Part shown: in pieces, positions 12,318 to 23,832 of the stretch
Layout of the letters: every line of letters begins with the position of its first letter
Numbering within the stretch: position 1 is the stretch's first letter
NCBI RefSeq assembly: GCF_963576545.1
Contig: NC_083651.1
Span: forward strand, 23,114,248 to 23,178,247
Reading direction: 5' to 3'
DNA: 64,000 nucleotides
From: Limanda limanda
Taxonomy: Eukaryota > Chordata > Actinopteri > Pleuronectiformes > Pleuronectidae
The notes under the pieces: model-generated
What the model was told of the DNA's origin: nothing
The model's database searches: none
What the model saw: the letters and a program-made list of their open reading frames with translations, nothing else
Program-made: the position numbers and the translations under genes

Positions 12318-15300
12318 CTTTTTTAGTATCAAGTGGTGGAGAGGCCGCACGGAGATAATCCAAAGATCATCTCGTCCACCTGTCATCCGTGTTTCCTCTC
12401 TCCTTTCCTTTCCATTCCTCTCCCCCGCCTCCACACCCCCCATCATTTTTACCCACCCATCAGCTGCACCGCCCTGCCCTGCTTCCACCAGCCCCCCCAC
12501 ATCCTTGAGGCTAAATCTCCACATCTACAAGAGGGCAGCAATAAATCACAATGCGTCACTTTGCTTCCTTTTCTCCACGGTCGTCAAGTCAGATATCGTA
12601 AAAGACTAAGAGACAGACACACGGTATTTTTCTGTCTTTTCTCTCTCTCTCTCTTGTCTTTATTACACACCCCATAGCCTGAGGTACTGATGTGAAGGAG
12701 CAGGAAGAAAGCGGAAAATCACATCCTTTCATCTGATTATTTATCCAGCCTGAGTTTGGGAAAATACCGTTGAAAGGTCGTCTGGAAGTCTCGTCTCCTC
12801 AGAGACGAATAAAGAAAATTCAAAGACAAACAAATAAAATAATACCTGAAATAACAGTTAAAAGTAATTGTCAAAAGAAAGGAAAACAGAGACGGATAAA
12901 AGTAACGGATGACATCCAGACTAAATGAGTCAGTGCTGTTATCAGAGCTGTTTCTGATTTGAATTATTTCAACTGCAGGGAATAACTGGAGAGCACGTTT
13001 AATTAAGGCAAGACATAATAGACATGATAGATAACGAGTCAGTGGTGCGAGGGTATTGTTACCGTACATACAGTCGGGTTTTGTTCACATAACGATTGAA
13101 ATCAGTATTATGTCTGTGGGACCCCACAAAACAGAGGAGCACGGGAGGAAGAGGAGCGTTCAGGCGTAGCAGAGAAGGATCTGCTGCACTGATATGTGAT
13201 GAACCAACTCAGAGCTACAGTGCTGCCAGTGGCAAGTTGGACAGATCATTATTACACTGTGGCCTCGAGTGTGAACGGCTGAGCAGAAGGAGCTAAAACG
13301 AGGAGCTGCATCTCCGGCACGTGGCCCCGGACCGAGGGAGTCACTGAGCTGCAAATCAATCAGATATTTGGTGGAATGGAATTTTTTTTTTCAACTACCT
13401 CATATCGGCATCAGCCCCAAAAGTCCATATCCGTCAGGCTCGAACATGCACAAAATGTTCTTACGTGGCTCCTTTGTCAGGTGGATCAGCCCTTCACATA
13501 TCACACTGACAGACCACTTCTAATATAGCAAGAGCAGACAGCTTCCCCTATTTCCTATTACCAGTTAAGGGTCTGGATTATACCTGTTTGATTTTGACAC
13601 ACACACACGAGAACTACACTACACTCGGAGTTGAGTACTTTAGTTGAAGTTGTAGAACCGGGTCTGAACTGAGCGCTGCCCAGTCAGCCGGTGAGCATCG
13701 GGCCTCGTGTGTCTGAACGATCATTTCACCCCTAAAAGAAAAGAACACAGTGATGTTATTTCCGTGATGGTGAATTTTGGCAGATGTGTCAAACGTTCAT
13801 TCTGATGTTAACTGCTGTGCCTTGTCAGTGGTTAACCAGTTTGACTAATGTTGAGCAGCAACAAGCTGTAAAACCCAATTGTCTGGGTCTGACAGAAGAA
13901 ATCAAACGTCTAGGATGCAGCATTTTCATTTTATAGCGACACATAAACTTGTGGCGAAGGTTTCCTTTAGCCGAGCCCCCTAAAGCACCCTGGACTAGTA
14001 CAGCTAGTTTGCACTTCACACATAAAGTGACACATATTCTTACATGTCAACAGTCAATACTCATAGAAACAATGGCTGTATTTTCATTTCTCTCCAGCAT
14101 TTATTAATTCTACTTTCCTGAAATCATTGCAACGTCATAGCTACGTAAACTAATGTAAGATTAAACAGATTTTTTACTTGTTTTGTAGTTTTCTTTATGC
14201 AAAAACTAAGACTCCATCCCCCCAAACTCTTTAAAGGTCGAGGTTTGATGGCTCTCCAGCCCTCTACACATTGCTGGCACGTTGATGGAGAAATCCAAAT
14301 CTATGCCTATCTGTGGTTGCCAAACTGAGACTGGACAACTGATGTTTTGAGGAGGGATCTAGAAAATGTTGGATTAAATTATGGTGCTTTCTGAACATTA
14401 GGTATGGAAGCCAGATGTGCTGCACAACTGGAAAGCAATCGTTTTGTGGGAGTTTGCAACGAACATTGTTAAAACAGTTTGAGACACGCTGCCTCTCTTT
14501 CTTCATTTTAATTATTCGTAGCCTACAATGATGCATCTGTCATTAGAAACACGGCTTTCTAGCTGTTTTCTGTTGTTTTTTAGTCCGCTTTGAAACCTTG
14601 ATCCTGTTGTGAAAGTCCCGTCACACAGTAGCAATGTGGATGCAATTATGACTCTTAGGTCAGTTTGTCTCCTTAAGGTTTAGGTTAGAGCATTTTATGA
14701 TTACAGACTCGGCTGTGTGTTTAAGGCCAGTGCGTTTGTGATTCTGGGGTTGCCTCGGCCTTTATGTAAAACTCAGCCGAACGCTGCAATCTGAGCCCAG
14801 TGCGAGTTTCTGTTTGAGCTATTATCGTGTTGTTTACTATAAAGTCTTACTGCCTCAGTAGTAGCTATCTCCTCAGCACCGATCACAGATTCTTTAAACT
14901 TTCTTTTTCAACTCGCAATTACACAGGAACCATGTTGGTTTCTTTACAAAATGCATAGTTTTTTTTCACTTTCTGTTCCCTGTACACAGATTATGAACAA
15001 AACATGAAGTGATTACTGAAAAAATGTTTATTTAAATCTAAAAAAAAGTTTCTAACATTTAATTGTCATAAGTGCACATGAACATATGTCCAAACATAAA
15101 TGTACATACGTACAAATACGTGTCTAAATATGTCAGAGAACAGTATTTACACAAGCACTACACAGTATTTATTGTTACAGCTCTAGATGGATGCAACAGT
15201 AACTGGATTTTTTATTAAACTTTAATGTTTTATTTCTTGTAAACTATCCACGATCCTTGTTATCTTTGGCTCCCTGGCTAACAGGAGGGTTTTACTTCTT

Positions 15301-16350
15301 CTTTGGCTTTGCTCTTCACTCGTTCATTCCAAACAGATGAGTCAATTTATCACACCTTCGTTGACTCATCCACCTTTTACGCTCGTTTCATTTCACTAGT
15401 TAAAGGAAAAGATACAGTTCCCCTCTGTGACAGGTGGAGTCGGTACAAGGATACAAGTGAGGAATACGATTTTTGACATTAATCCAAAGTGCTGCAGTTT
15501 CATGACAGATCTATTTAGTCTATGTTTGTTTTTCATCTTTACAAATCTATACAGCCACATACCACAAAACAAACTCTCCTCAACAAATTCTTAAATTGGT
15601 CAAACGTGTGTGCCTCTGTCTCATCTACCTAACAATTCTAGTAATCCCTGCCTGTCTGTATGTAGCTGGCATATCTCAAGAGCTGCTCATCTTATCAGCT
15701 CCTCTCTTGGCATGTGTATTGTTTAGTGCCCAAGGAAGAGCCGTGACAAATTTGGTGCAATCTGGACACGGGATACATTCAATACTGATAAACTCTGAAT
15801 AAACAGGTGAACAGCTCTTTGTGCAGCAGCGGTGGTGCAGCTTTACAGATCTGAGGACTGAGTCCTACTGTCGGTCTTTATTAGTCACGGCTTTATTACT
15901 TCAGGTCACTTTTACAGTTTCAGAGAGGAAGCTGCAGCCTGACCACAGGCCAAGCTAACAGCCCATTCTGAACAGGCAGGTTTAGAAGGGAAACTGAACT
16001 AGTTTTGAGTTAGAATAAGTGCGTGGGTCATATTTTCTGTGTGTTCACAGATATAAGCATCATTGTCACATACGTGGAATGTGTTTAACTTTGTATGAGT
16101 GCTGTATTTGTGTGTGCCTGTATGTCAGAGAGTCTGTGTGTGTGTACGTGTTGATAGGGGCTGCAGCAGCGGCATCAGCATCTGTCAGTGATCTGGGTGG
16201 CCTTAGGTTCCTGTAGGTAATTGAATCCTAAAGTTTAGAACGGGTGATGACTGATAAACAGGCACAAACACATGTACATGTGTACACACATGCAGAGCCT
16301 TGAGGAACATTACAGGACAGGATTTATGCGATGTGGGATGTACCAGTGTT

Positions 16351-16352
<2 letters not shown>

Positions 16353-16386
<34 letters not shown>

Positions 16387-16395
16387 TGTGTGTGT

Positions 16396-16428
<33 letters not shown>
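16353..16428. repeat. (TG)n microsatellite, interrupted
   Basis: TG tract with two TCTG interruptions, about 830 bp before the last wnt10a exon. Confidence 0.95.
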
Positions 16429-17254
16429 CCACAGACGGAGGGTGGGGACGTCCTGCAGTGTTGGTCGTGCTCTAGCAGGATACTTTGTGTCTGTGCTTGT
16501 TTATGCATCCAAATGTACTGTAAAAGAAAAACTTTTCAAATGTCCTCTATAAGAATTTGTATAGTGTAGTTTTTCCTTCATCAGCTCCGACAGTGAACAT
16601 TTAGATCAACAAACCCAACTTGTGTGTAGAAATGGCTTTTATTTATTCTATCATGTCCTTAAATATAAACTGAAACATAGCAATGTGGATTTCCATATCG
16701 TTCTATCCAGCGTCAAACCATAATATTTAAAATATGTAAATACTGCAATGCTACTGCAATACGGTGCCTAATGTGCCGTTACATGTGGGTCAAGCTCGGG
16801 GTCGCTCCCTGCTGCCAAAATATGAATAATGACAATCACTTCTGTTTGGGTAATACCTGCATCCATCTGGGTTATTTGATATCAGCGTGTTTGAGAAACT
16901 GACTCGGAGTCGGACCACCTGGCTTTTGAAATGTGGGACCGATTCCTTCAGGGCATTGTGTGTCTCTCAGTTCACAGTGGAGCAGTCGCTTGCTTAGAAG
17001 AACAAGCAAATGTAAAAAAAAAAAAAAAAAAAGAAAAGTCAAGCCGGTATTCACTGTATGAAACATGAGACGCGTCCCTGCAACATGCAGTACTTGTATA
17101 TATTAAACTTCAAATGCAACCAGTGATCAAGAAAGTTATTAATCCTTCTCCTTTTTCTCCCCCTCCCTTCCTCCTTTGAATCCCTCGCCTCTGCTCCTTC
17201 CCTCGCTTCATCCCACTCTTTCTTTTTTGTCTGTATCCGTCTCTGATTTCGCAG

Positions 17255-17815
17255 GTGGTGCTTGACCACATGAGACGGAAATGCAAGTGCCACGGCACGT
17301 CGGGCAGCTGCCAGCTAAAGACCTGCTGGCAAGTCACCCCGGAGTTCCGTGTGGTGGGCTCAATCCTCAAAGAGCGCTTCCACGTCGCCACACTTATCAA
17401 AGCGCACAACCGGAACACGGGGCAGCTCGACCACTCCCACCACAACAACCACCACAGCCACAACAACCATCACAGCCACCACAACCACCACAACCACCAC
17501 CATCATCAGAACAACCACCACAACCACCACCACCACACACACCGGCGGCGGCCCAGCGTCAACGAGCTGGTCTACTTTGAGAAGTCGCCGGACTTCTGCG
17601 AGCGGGACCTGGGCTCGGACTCGACCGGCACGCAGGGACGGATCTGCAACAAGACCAGTCCCGGCATGGACAACTGCGAGAGCCTGTGCTGCGGCAGGGG
17701 ACACAACATCCTGCAGCAGACGCGGAGCGAACGCTGCAACTGCAAGTTCCACTGGTGCTGCTACGTGGTCTGCGAGGAGTGCAGGATAACAGAGTGGGTC
17801 AGTGTCTGCAAATGA
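17255..17815 (+). CDS. wnt10a: Wnt-10a, terminal coding exon 4
   Basis: This exon encodes the last 186 residues of Wnt-10a and ends in TGA at 17813-17815. It starts in phase 0 right after the acceptor. Residues 7-25 ([19 protein letters not shown]) contain the Wnt signature. S16 (TCG at 17300-17302) aligns with the palmitoleoylated Ser that Porcupine modifies and that docks in the Frizzled groove. Residues 27-59 match WNT10A (VTPEFR..G, HNRN.GQL). Residues 60-96 are a His/Asn-rich insertion. From [14 protein letters not shown] to the end is the C-terminal Cys-rich domain with its full Cys set (C115, C131, C141, C145, C146, C161, C163, C168, C169, C173, C176, C185) and the invariant ending [12 protein letters not shown] sequon NKT lies at 132-134. 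The frame is intact. Regulation is not visible beyond candidate intronic elements. Confidence 0.97.
   Translation: MVLDHMRRKCKCHGTSGSCQLKTCWQVTPEFRVVGSILKERFHVATLIKAHNRNTGQLDHSHHNNHHSHNNHHSHHNHHNHHHHQNNHHNHHHHTHRRRPSVNELVYFEKSPDFCERDLGSDSTGTQGRICNKTSPGMDNCESLCCGRGHNILQQTRSERCNCKFHWCCYVVCEECRITEWVSVCK
17432..17542 (+). repeat. wnt10a: In-frame His/Asn codon-repeat tract in Wnt-10a
   Basis: An imperfect run of CAC/CAT and AAC codons encodes 37 residues with 23 His, 8 Asn, 3 Ser, and single Gln and Thr interruptions. It lies in the linker that is short and variable in WNT10 proteins (Pro/Ala/Gly-rich in human WNT10A, from memory). CAC/AAC repeats produce long spurious open frames on both strands here (poly-Thr on +, poly-Val on -), which should not be annotated. 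Codon mixing suggests an older expansion rather than a fresh pure-repeat slippage. Confidence 0.85.
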
Positions 17816-19845
17816 AGAAACACACGTCGGAAAAGACTAACTCAAGAAAACCAAGGACAAAAAGACATTTTAAACCCGAGACTTTTCATTTGAAAGGGGA
17901 ATATGACTGTAATATTTGTACCCCTGTTCTGTTTTTTTGCGGTGGACTGCTGTTTTCCAGAAGAGCGAGGACAGTGCATGTGAAGCGGTTGAGCCGGCAG
18001 AGAGATAGACGTGCGTGTGGGGGGTGCACATGCAGGGTTTGTGTCAAGCTGCCACATCTCAGAGAGCTTGGACGTTTACTGCCTTCCTCCTGAGACAAAA
18101 GGGACACAATTATATCAGATCAGGATCTGGAAAAGTCCGGACATGAGATCTGAGCTCTGAAAAACAACAAACTCTTAATGTTGACTGACATTTCAGCTGC
18201 GTGCGATTCAGGTGGGCAGAGAGGAAGTCGAGCGTGAGCGGCAGATTGCAGAATGAAAGAAAATAATATTGCTTCATAGCGCCAGAGATATTTAAGGTGG
18301 AGCGGCTGATGTCTGCAGCCCGTGAAAGTTAAAAAAAATGGGGGGAGGGCATCAAAAAGGGTTTTCAACCACATCACAACTCAAACAGTAGTCCCTCCAT
18401 TCTCTATATAATAACTCACAGCATTAACATTTAGCATTTGCTGTCTCCATCTACAACACACAGGTAAAAACATAGAGCTTCACACACACACAAGGAGTCA
18501 CAATGCACGGGATTAGACACAGCACAACACACTTGGAGCACTTAAGGATTTAGTGCCTTGTTCAAGGGGCAGTTACTTGTTCAGTGTTTTATAGCAGATA
18601 TCATGTTATATAGATGACATCAGGGGGTTTGTATGGCTCAGGTGTATCAGTCATAAATCTCACCCTGCTAAGTGTAATGGCATCACACAATAAATACATC
18701 CATGCAGTTTGGTAGGAAAAAAAAGGCAGAAATGAGAAATTAAAGTCCCAGGGCAAACCGGAGTGTTTAGTGGGAATGTCAGCTTTCATACATTAGAAGT
18801 TTGCATTAAAAGAGCAGGACTTTAAAAATAATTGATGGCCACTGTGGAAAGAAGAGCATTAGAGCAATGATGAAAAACTGATGTTTGGATCAATTCACTT
18901 TCAATAGAGTAAAAATCAAGCACTATATTCATCTACACTATGAGACAATCAACTTGTTGTGACCTAAGCACAAACATTTGTTTTCCAGACCTCCTTGAAA
19001 TACATAGTCCTGCATTGACATGTATCCAAAACGCACAATGTGTAGTGTGTGTGTCTGTGTGTGTCTGTGTGTGTTATCTAATGTAAGACGCCTGTCAGAG
19101 TACACCGAGTGCACAGAACACAATTCAATTCAACACATACAACTTTCATGTTGAGCACGATCTGAACGACACTGTAAATAAAAAAAACATATTGATGCTG
19201 CACAAAAATATGATCAATACATTGAAAGTGCCTCGGGCCACTGAGTGCACGTGACTCGCACTGTTAACATCCGACGTGTTGTGATGCATTGTGTTGTGTG
19301 TGTGTGTGTGCGACACTGAAAGCTCCCTGTGTTATATCCACACTCACATCCTTCACATTTCTTTTCAACGTGCACGACGCAGATGTTCTGTCATCAACTT
19401 TAAAAGGTGTATAATTAAGATTAGGTTGATAAGGATTTCTGCCTGTGCACATGTTGAAGATCATATTTTTATTGTGGAGAGAGGCTCCTTATCAGACGGT
19501 GTAATTTATTTCAAGCAGATGTGTTTTAAGTGTTAAAAGGAAAGGGGGGGAGGGATGATGATGCTTCCAGTGCAACAGATTATTTTGATTCTGATAAGTA
19601 GTTTTGCACATACAGAACTGTGTCCAGGAAAAACTCTGGGAAAAATATCTATTATATGCATTTTTCTTTTTTCACGTCTCAAATGTAATGTATGTTCGTA
19701 TTTTTTTATGTTTTAATATGGTTATTATCTAAGTTATTTTATTTTTGTGGATAACTTAATATTTGTAAGACAATTAAAGAAAGACCACAATATTGAAAAA
19801 GGGGCTTTAATGTGATGAATAATAAAAGACATGAAACCAGTGGAT
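17816..19845 (+). other. wnt10a: Probable wnt10a 3' UTR
   Basis: Sequence after the stop becomes AT-rich with no open frame of interest. It includes TG tracts near 19043-19073 and 19295-19310, a consensus Pumilio motif TGTAAATA (19173-19180) and U-rich stretches at 19650-19745. The proposed end rests on AATAAA at 19821 with a GT-rich element at about 19861-19881. A second AATAAA-like site at 19177-19182 could give a shorter form. No transcript data were available. Confidence 0.5.
19821..19826 (+). terminator. wnt10a: Candidate wnt10a poly(A) signal AATAAA
   Basis: Canonical AATAAA. About 35 bases downstream lies a T/G-rich element (CTTTGTGTTTGTTTTGTGTT, 19861-19880), the arrangement expected of a cleavage and polyadenylation site. 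ATTAAA at 19773-19778 is an alternative. Confidence 0.5.
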
Positions 19846-21558
19846 TTGGTAAGAGAACCGCTTTGTGTTTGTTTTGTGTTTAATCGGCTTCCATCAGCAG
19901 AGGGATGATGATGGATTTATGAACCTGAACTGATTTCTCCATATTGCTCTGGGGCGACTGGATGACTAAAATTATCCTGAATTAACTTTGTACAGTTCAG
20001 CTTTGGCGTTTACTCACAGTGACAAATATCACCGGATTAATATGATACTGAGGAACAATGACTTAACAATGTGCTGATTCTCGGGTAATTTGTTTAGTCA
20101 GAACGATGCCGTTATGTCTTTGACTTTTAAATCGAGTTTTTACACGTTGATTCGTGATAGTTTCCAGAGAAAATTAAATCCAGTGTCTATAAAAATGCTT
20201 GTGTCATGAGTAAGTTGTGACTGAGACAAAGTCGGTGAGTCCAAAGCAAGTTGCGCAAATGGCCTCACACCTCATCTGTGCCTCACCAGTCTCCCTCCTT
20301 GCCTTCCCAATAACCCACTGGGATGGCACACCTCACAGTTTGAAAATCTCTGAGACGATGAAACACCACAGTTCATTTCGGCCTTCGCTGACTAATAAAC
20401 TCTGATTTATGGATGTTTTCTGTTCCAAATTAGTTTCCTCCAAGCCCAGACCAAGAGATAAATGACATTACTTACGTTACTTTATACACATAAAGCGTGT
20501 ATAGTATATTATAAACATTTCATAGGCTGCTGTATATGTGCATGAACTCCAAAACTCCAATGCTTTGCAAATTTGAAATGAACTTGTTTTTCCATTTGTA
20601 TGTGGTTATCTAAACTATGTAAAAGTAATATATAATATGATACAGGTAAATACTGTGTCACACATGTCAATTGCTGCAAACACTTAAAATGTATAAATGT
20701 CTTTAAAACCTCAGCTAATAAATGAAAAGAATATATATATATATATCCTGTGAAGGATGTATTCAAGATTGTATGTGATTGAAAAACCCTTCGAAAATAG
20801 AACCATCGTTGAAATACTTGAAGTTATTATAGTATTAACTTTCTGTGAGCGAGCTGAGCACAGACCAGCGGCCCTCACATCCCTCTGTCACCAGTTGCTG
20901 CTTGCGTGCAGAGAGAAACCCGGCTGAGTGTCCTGACTCACTCATATATTCTGTGCCCGGGGGGAAGTTATGAAGTCACCAAGTCAAGTGTAAGAATGCA
21001 AGAGATACACTTTCAAAGTAAACAGATGTGCAGTAAAAAAAAAAGAAAAAAAAGAAGCTGCTATTTCAGAGTTATGCTGTTCTATTCTTATCCGAACATA
21101 CTGCGAACATTCAGGGGGGGGTGTGGGTACAAAAAAAAAGAGGTTTCTCCCCCCCCGACCCCGCCTCTCTCTACTGGAACCATCTGTACGTTGAGTTCAG
21201 CATGCACCGTGCATCTTTCAGTGCGCTGATGTAAGTGAACACACTCTCTTCATCTCCCTCTCTACAGGTATAAATACTTAATGTGCGGACGCGTACTTAC
21301 GGCAGCAACACACCATGTGTGAAACGACATGTGTGCGTTTGTTTATGAGAGCATGTGTGTTTCTCCTTGTGGGCGAGCACACATTTAAGTGACAGGGTGA
21401 GCTTATGTATTCTCACATTATGTATTGACAATGGACCCAAGTCGGGGTCGAGCAACTTCTGCTCCGAGGTCCCTGCTGGGCTCCTCGTCGGCAGCCAAAT
21501 CAAAGTTTGGCTGAGAAGTAAAGAAGTACGGACATAAATTAATGAGAACGCTCTGCTG

Positions 21559-21561
<3 letters not shown>

Positions 21562-21599
<38 letters not shown>
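21562..21599. repeat. (CT)n microsatellite
   Basis: About 19 CT units, forming a polypurine/polypyrimidine tract. Confidence 0.95.
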
Positions 21600-21600
<1 letters not shown>

Positions 21601-22129
21601 TCTTTAATGATTTCTCCTCACATGGAAAAAAAGGAAATGCGAAGTTATCACATAACTCCTCAGCCCCTCAACAGATATTGTGATCCTTGATAAATACTCG
21701 TAAAATATTATATTACTCAAAAGAAAACAAAAAAAGCATTAATCTTCCCGTGAGGAGCTCCTGCCTAAGAGAAGGTCAGGCCTGGACTTGTGTGTTTGGT
21801 TTAACAGTGGCTGTTATTCTGATGGAGAGCAGGTTCGCAGTGACTCCAGATATGACCTGAAGCAACACTGTGCTGCTGTTTGAGATATATTGTGTTGTCC
21901 TTTTTGCAGGAACTAGCTGGTCTTGTTAAACATTCTGTAATGATTTCATGGAGGTCAGGCTGTTTAGCAGTGACGCCTCCGTGGACCCTCGCTGTGCACG
22001 CGAATAACGCTCGTTCACAAGTGTTCTGACTTGTAGAACCACCGCAGTACCACGCAAATCGACTGTCTGCTGAAATATAGTTGGGACCCTGACAAGTTTG
22101 GTTTTTGACGCTGCATACCAAATTGTCAA

Positions 22130-22260
22130 CAATACATTAATCTCAACCTGAGCCACTGTGAGATGTCTGATAACGAACAATTTAATAGCTCCAATTAAAA
22201 AACAATTAGAGGCATCACTGTTGCATATTCCTAGAGGCAAGCAACATTGAATCCCTGCTC
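22130..22260. promoter_or_regulatory. Candidate AT-motif regulatory block
   Basis: Contains CAATTAAAAAACAATTAG (22192-22209), two ATTA/TAAT-type homeodomain sites in close spacing, and AACAATTTAATAG just upstream. The block is non-repetitive. Support is motif-based only. Confidence 0.2.
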
Positions 22261-22398
22261 AGAACAGGGTTGGACTGATACAATGATCCAGGTCGGTTAT
22301 GTGCAAAAATGTATTCATTTATAAAAAGTTCTTATTGCAGAAAAAGTGGAAGCTACATGCGTATATAGTTATAGCAGAAACCCAATGTGGGATACAAT

Positions 22399-22574
22399 TA
22401 TTACCTCTAAGGAGGTTTGTTTGTCTGTTAATTAGCAGCATAACACAAAAACTACTGGACATCTTACTTTGAAACTTGGTGGAAAGACTTGGTTTTGGAA
22501 AACACAAAAAATATTGGTCCAGAAGATCAAGACTTTATTTTTATATCTTTTCACTTCCTTTAGCATTGTGAGAA
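22399..22574 (+). mobile_element. Decayed interspersed repeat, family A, sense copy
   Basis: Reads AAGGAGGTTTGTTTGTCTGT, AGCAGCATAACACAAAAACTACTGG, TTGAAACTTGGTGGAAAGA, TTTTGGAAAACAC and then TTTTCACTTCCTTTAGCATTGTGAGA. This is the head half of the family seen in the other copies. Confidence 0.65.
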
Positions 22575-23382
22575 TTGATGTTTCCGGCCATTTTAACTTT
22601 CTGTGAATGTGTATTTGTAAAAGCAGTACAGAGTATATCTCTAAACTTTGAGTATACCATGTACTTGTCGGCCCTGAGCTGTGTCAGCAGTTACCTGAGG
22701 TAAGTTTGTTTAAACACAACACAAGGAACCAAACAAAAAGACTAACTAGGTGCATCGCTGCAGGGGATTAAACAAACGCTCGCTCTTTCTTGTAAAGGAA
22801 TAAGGTGCAGAGACAGAAAACACGGCCAAGAAAAGTTTACAGATGAGTGAGAAAAACAGTGCAATATCACGGATGGAAGGAAAGATAATGAGACAGACCG
22901 GCTGCCAGCTGCTACAAGCTTGATGAGAAATAAATGTTCTCCTTGCCTCTTCCCTCAAGGGTGGGTTGAAAAGAACATTTGTGTGGACCAGTCCCTACAA
23001 GTAAACTCAAGAGGATAATATTAAACAGTTTATCATCACAGTAATCCACATTTGCTGAGTGTGCATGCCACATGTGCATTTGAGCCTAACTTTCGAAATG
23101 TTGCAGAAAGAGAAAAGGAAACAAACAATCAGTATATAGGGGGGAATTTCTTTCAACAGGTTTTGGTGGGATTGAACTAGGCTGAGAAGTATTGTCAGGA
23201 GTATGGCCTACATTGCACATGGTTGTAATACACAGAGAGAGAAGAGGTACAGGCTGACAAAACCAAACCGTGAGGGACATAGAAGAAACAAAATCAGTCT
23301 CGTTGGCAATCAACAAGAGAAAGAGCATCAGGATTCCTTTTCAAATGGGTGATTTGTAATTTGTTCATATCAATATCTTCTT

Positions 23383-23445
23383 TCATCTGTCTGTCTATCT
23401 GTCTATCAGCAGCATTTCTCAAAAACTACTGAACCGAAACACCTC
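23383..23445 (+). mobile_element. Short fragment of repeat family A
   Basis: CTGTCTGTCTATCTGTC followed by AGCAGCATTTCTCAAAAACTACTGAACC matches the head of the family A repeat. The rest is lost. Confidence 0.45.
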
Positions 23446-23716
23446 CCCTGCCACTCTCCAGAAATTAACCAAAATATCCCGGATACGATCTCTCCCATCA
23501 GCCACATTTGGTGTCAGAGTCTGTGCAGAAGTGATGGAGCTGCAGTAGGGAGGTCCAGCTGATACATGTAATCGACCACCAGACTTTTATAGCATTGAAT
23601 AACTTATTAAAACCAAACCTACCGGAAACACACTTAAACAAATGTCAGTGTGAAAAGAACTACCTGAAATGAGAGAAATTATCCTCATGGAACAATTTGA
23701 ACTTGGAATTTTCAGT

Positions 23717-23832
23717 TGGACCAATGTCCCGTCCACTAACACGGAGAAGGAGGGGTTTATGACTCAAACTTCAGCCAGCCACCAGGTGGCGATCAACAGG
23801 CTTAGGCTTCACTTTCCAGGAGCAGTAATGTT
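23717..23832. repeat. Fragment of a second teleost repeat
   Basis: GACCAATGTCCCGTCCACTA, GGAGGGGTTTATGACTC, CAGCCAGCCACCAGGTGGCG, ATC and GGCTTCACTTT resemble a motif order I recall from many fish loci. Element class is unknown. Confidence 0.5.

Larger units (their letters stand above)
3564..17254 (+). other. wnt10a: wnt10a intron 3 (last intron, 13.7 kb)
   Basis: The intron lies between donor GTGAGT at 3564 and acceptor TTTCGCAG ending at 17254. The acceptor is preceded by about 100 bases of pyrimidine-rich sequence (17131-17236). The phase is 0, as in human WNT10A, where the last exon begins just after the VGRQ codons. I see no other exon within it. It contains CA/TG microsatellites, a G19 run, one antisense copy of an ancient interspersed repeat (11160-11480), and GC-richer unique blocks near 7690-7980 and 10230-10500 that look more constrained than their surroundings. 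The rest shows nothing recognisable. Confidence 0.85.

Noticed and set aside
17281..17789. Frames rich in Pro/Gln, Thr and antisense Val over the last wnt10a exon
   Set aside because: These are other-frame readings of the CAC/AAC codon repeat and Cys-rich exon. The Wnt frame is clearly the real one.
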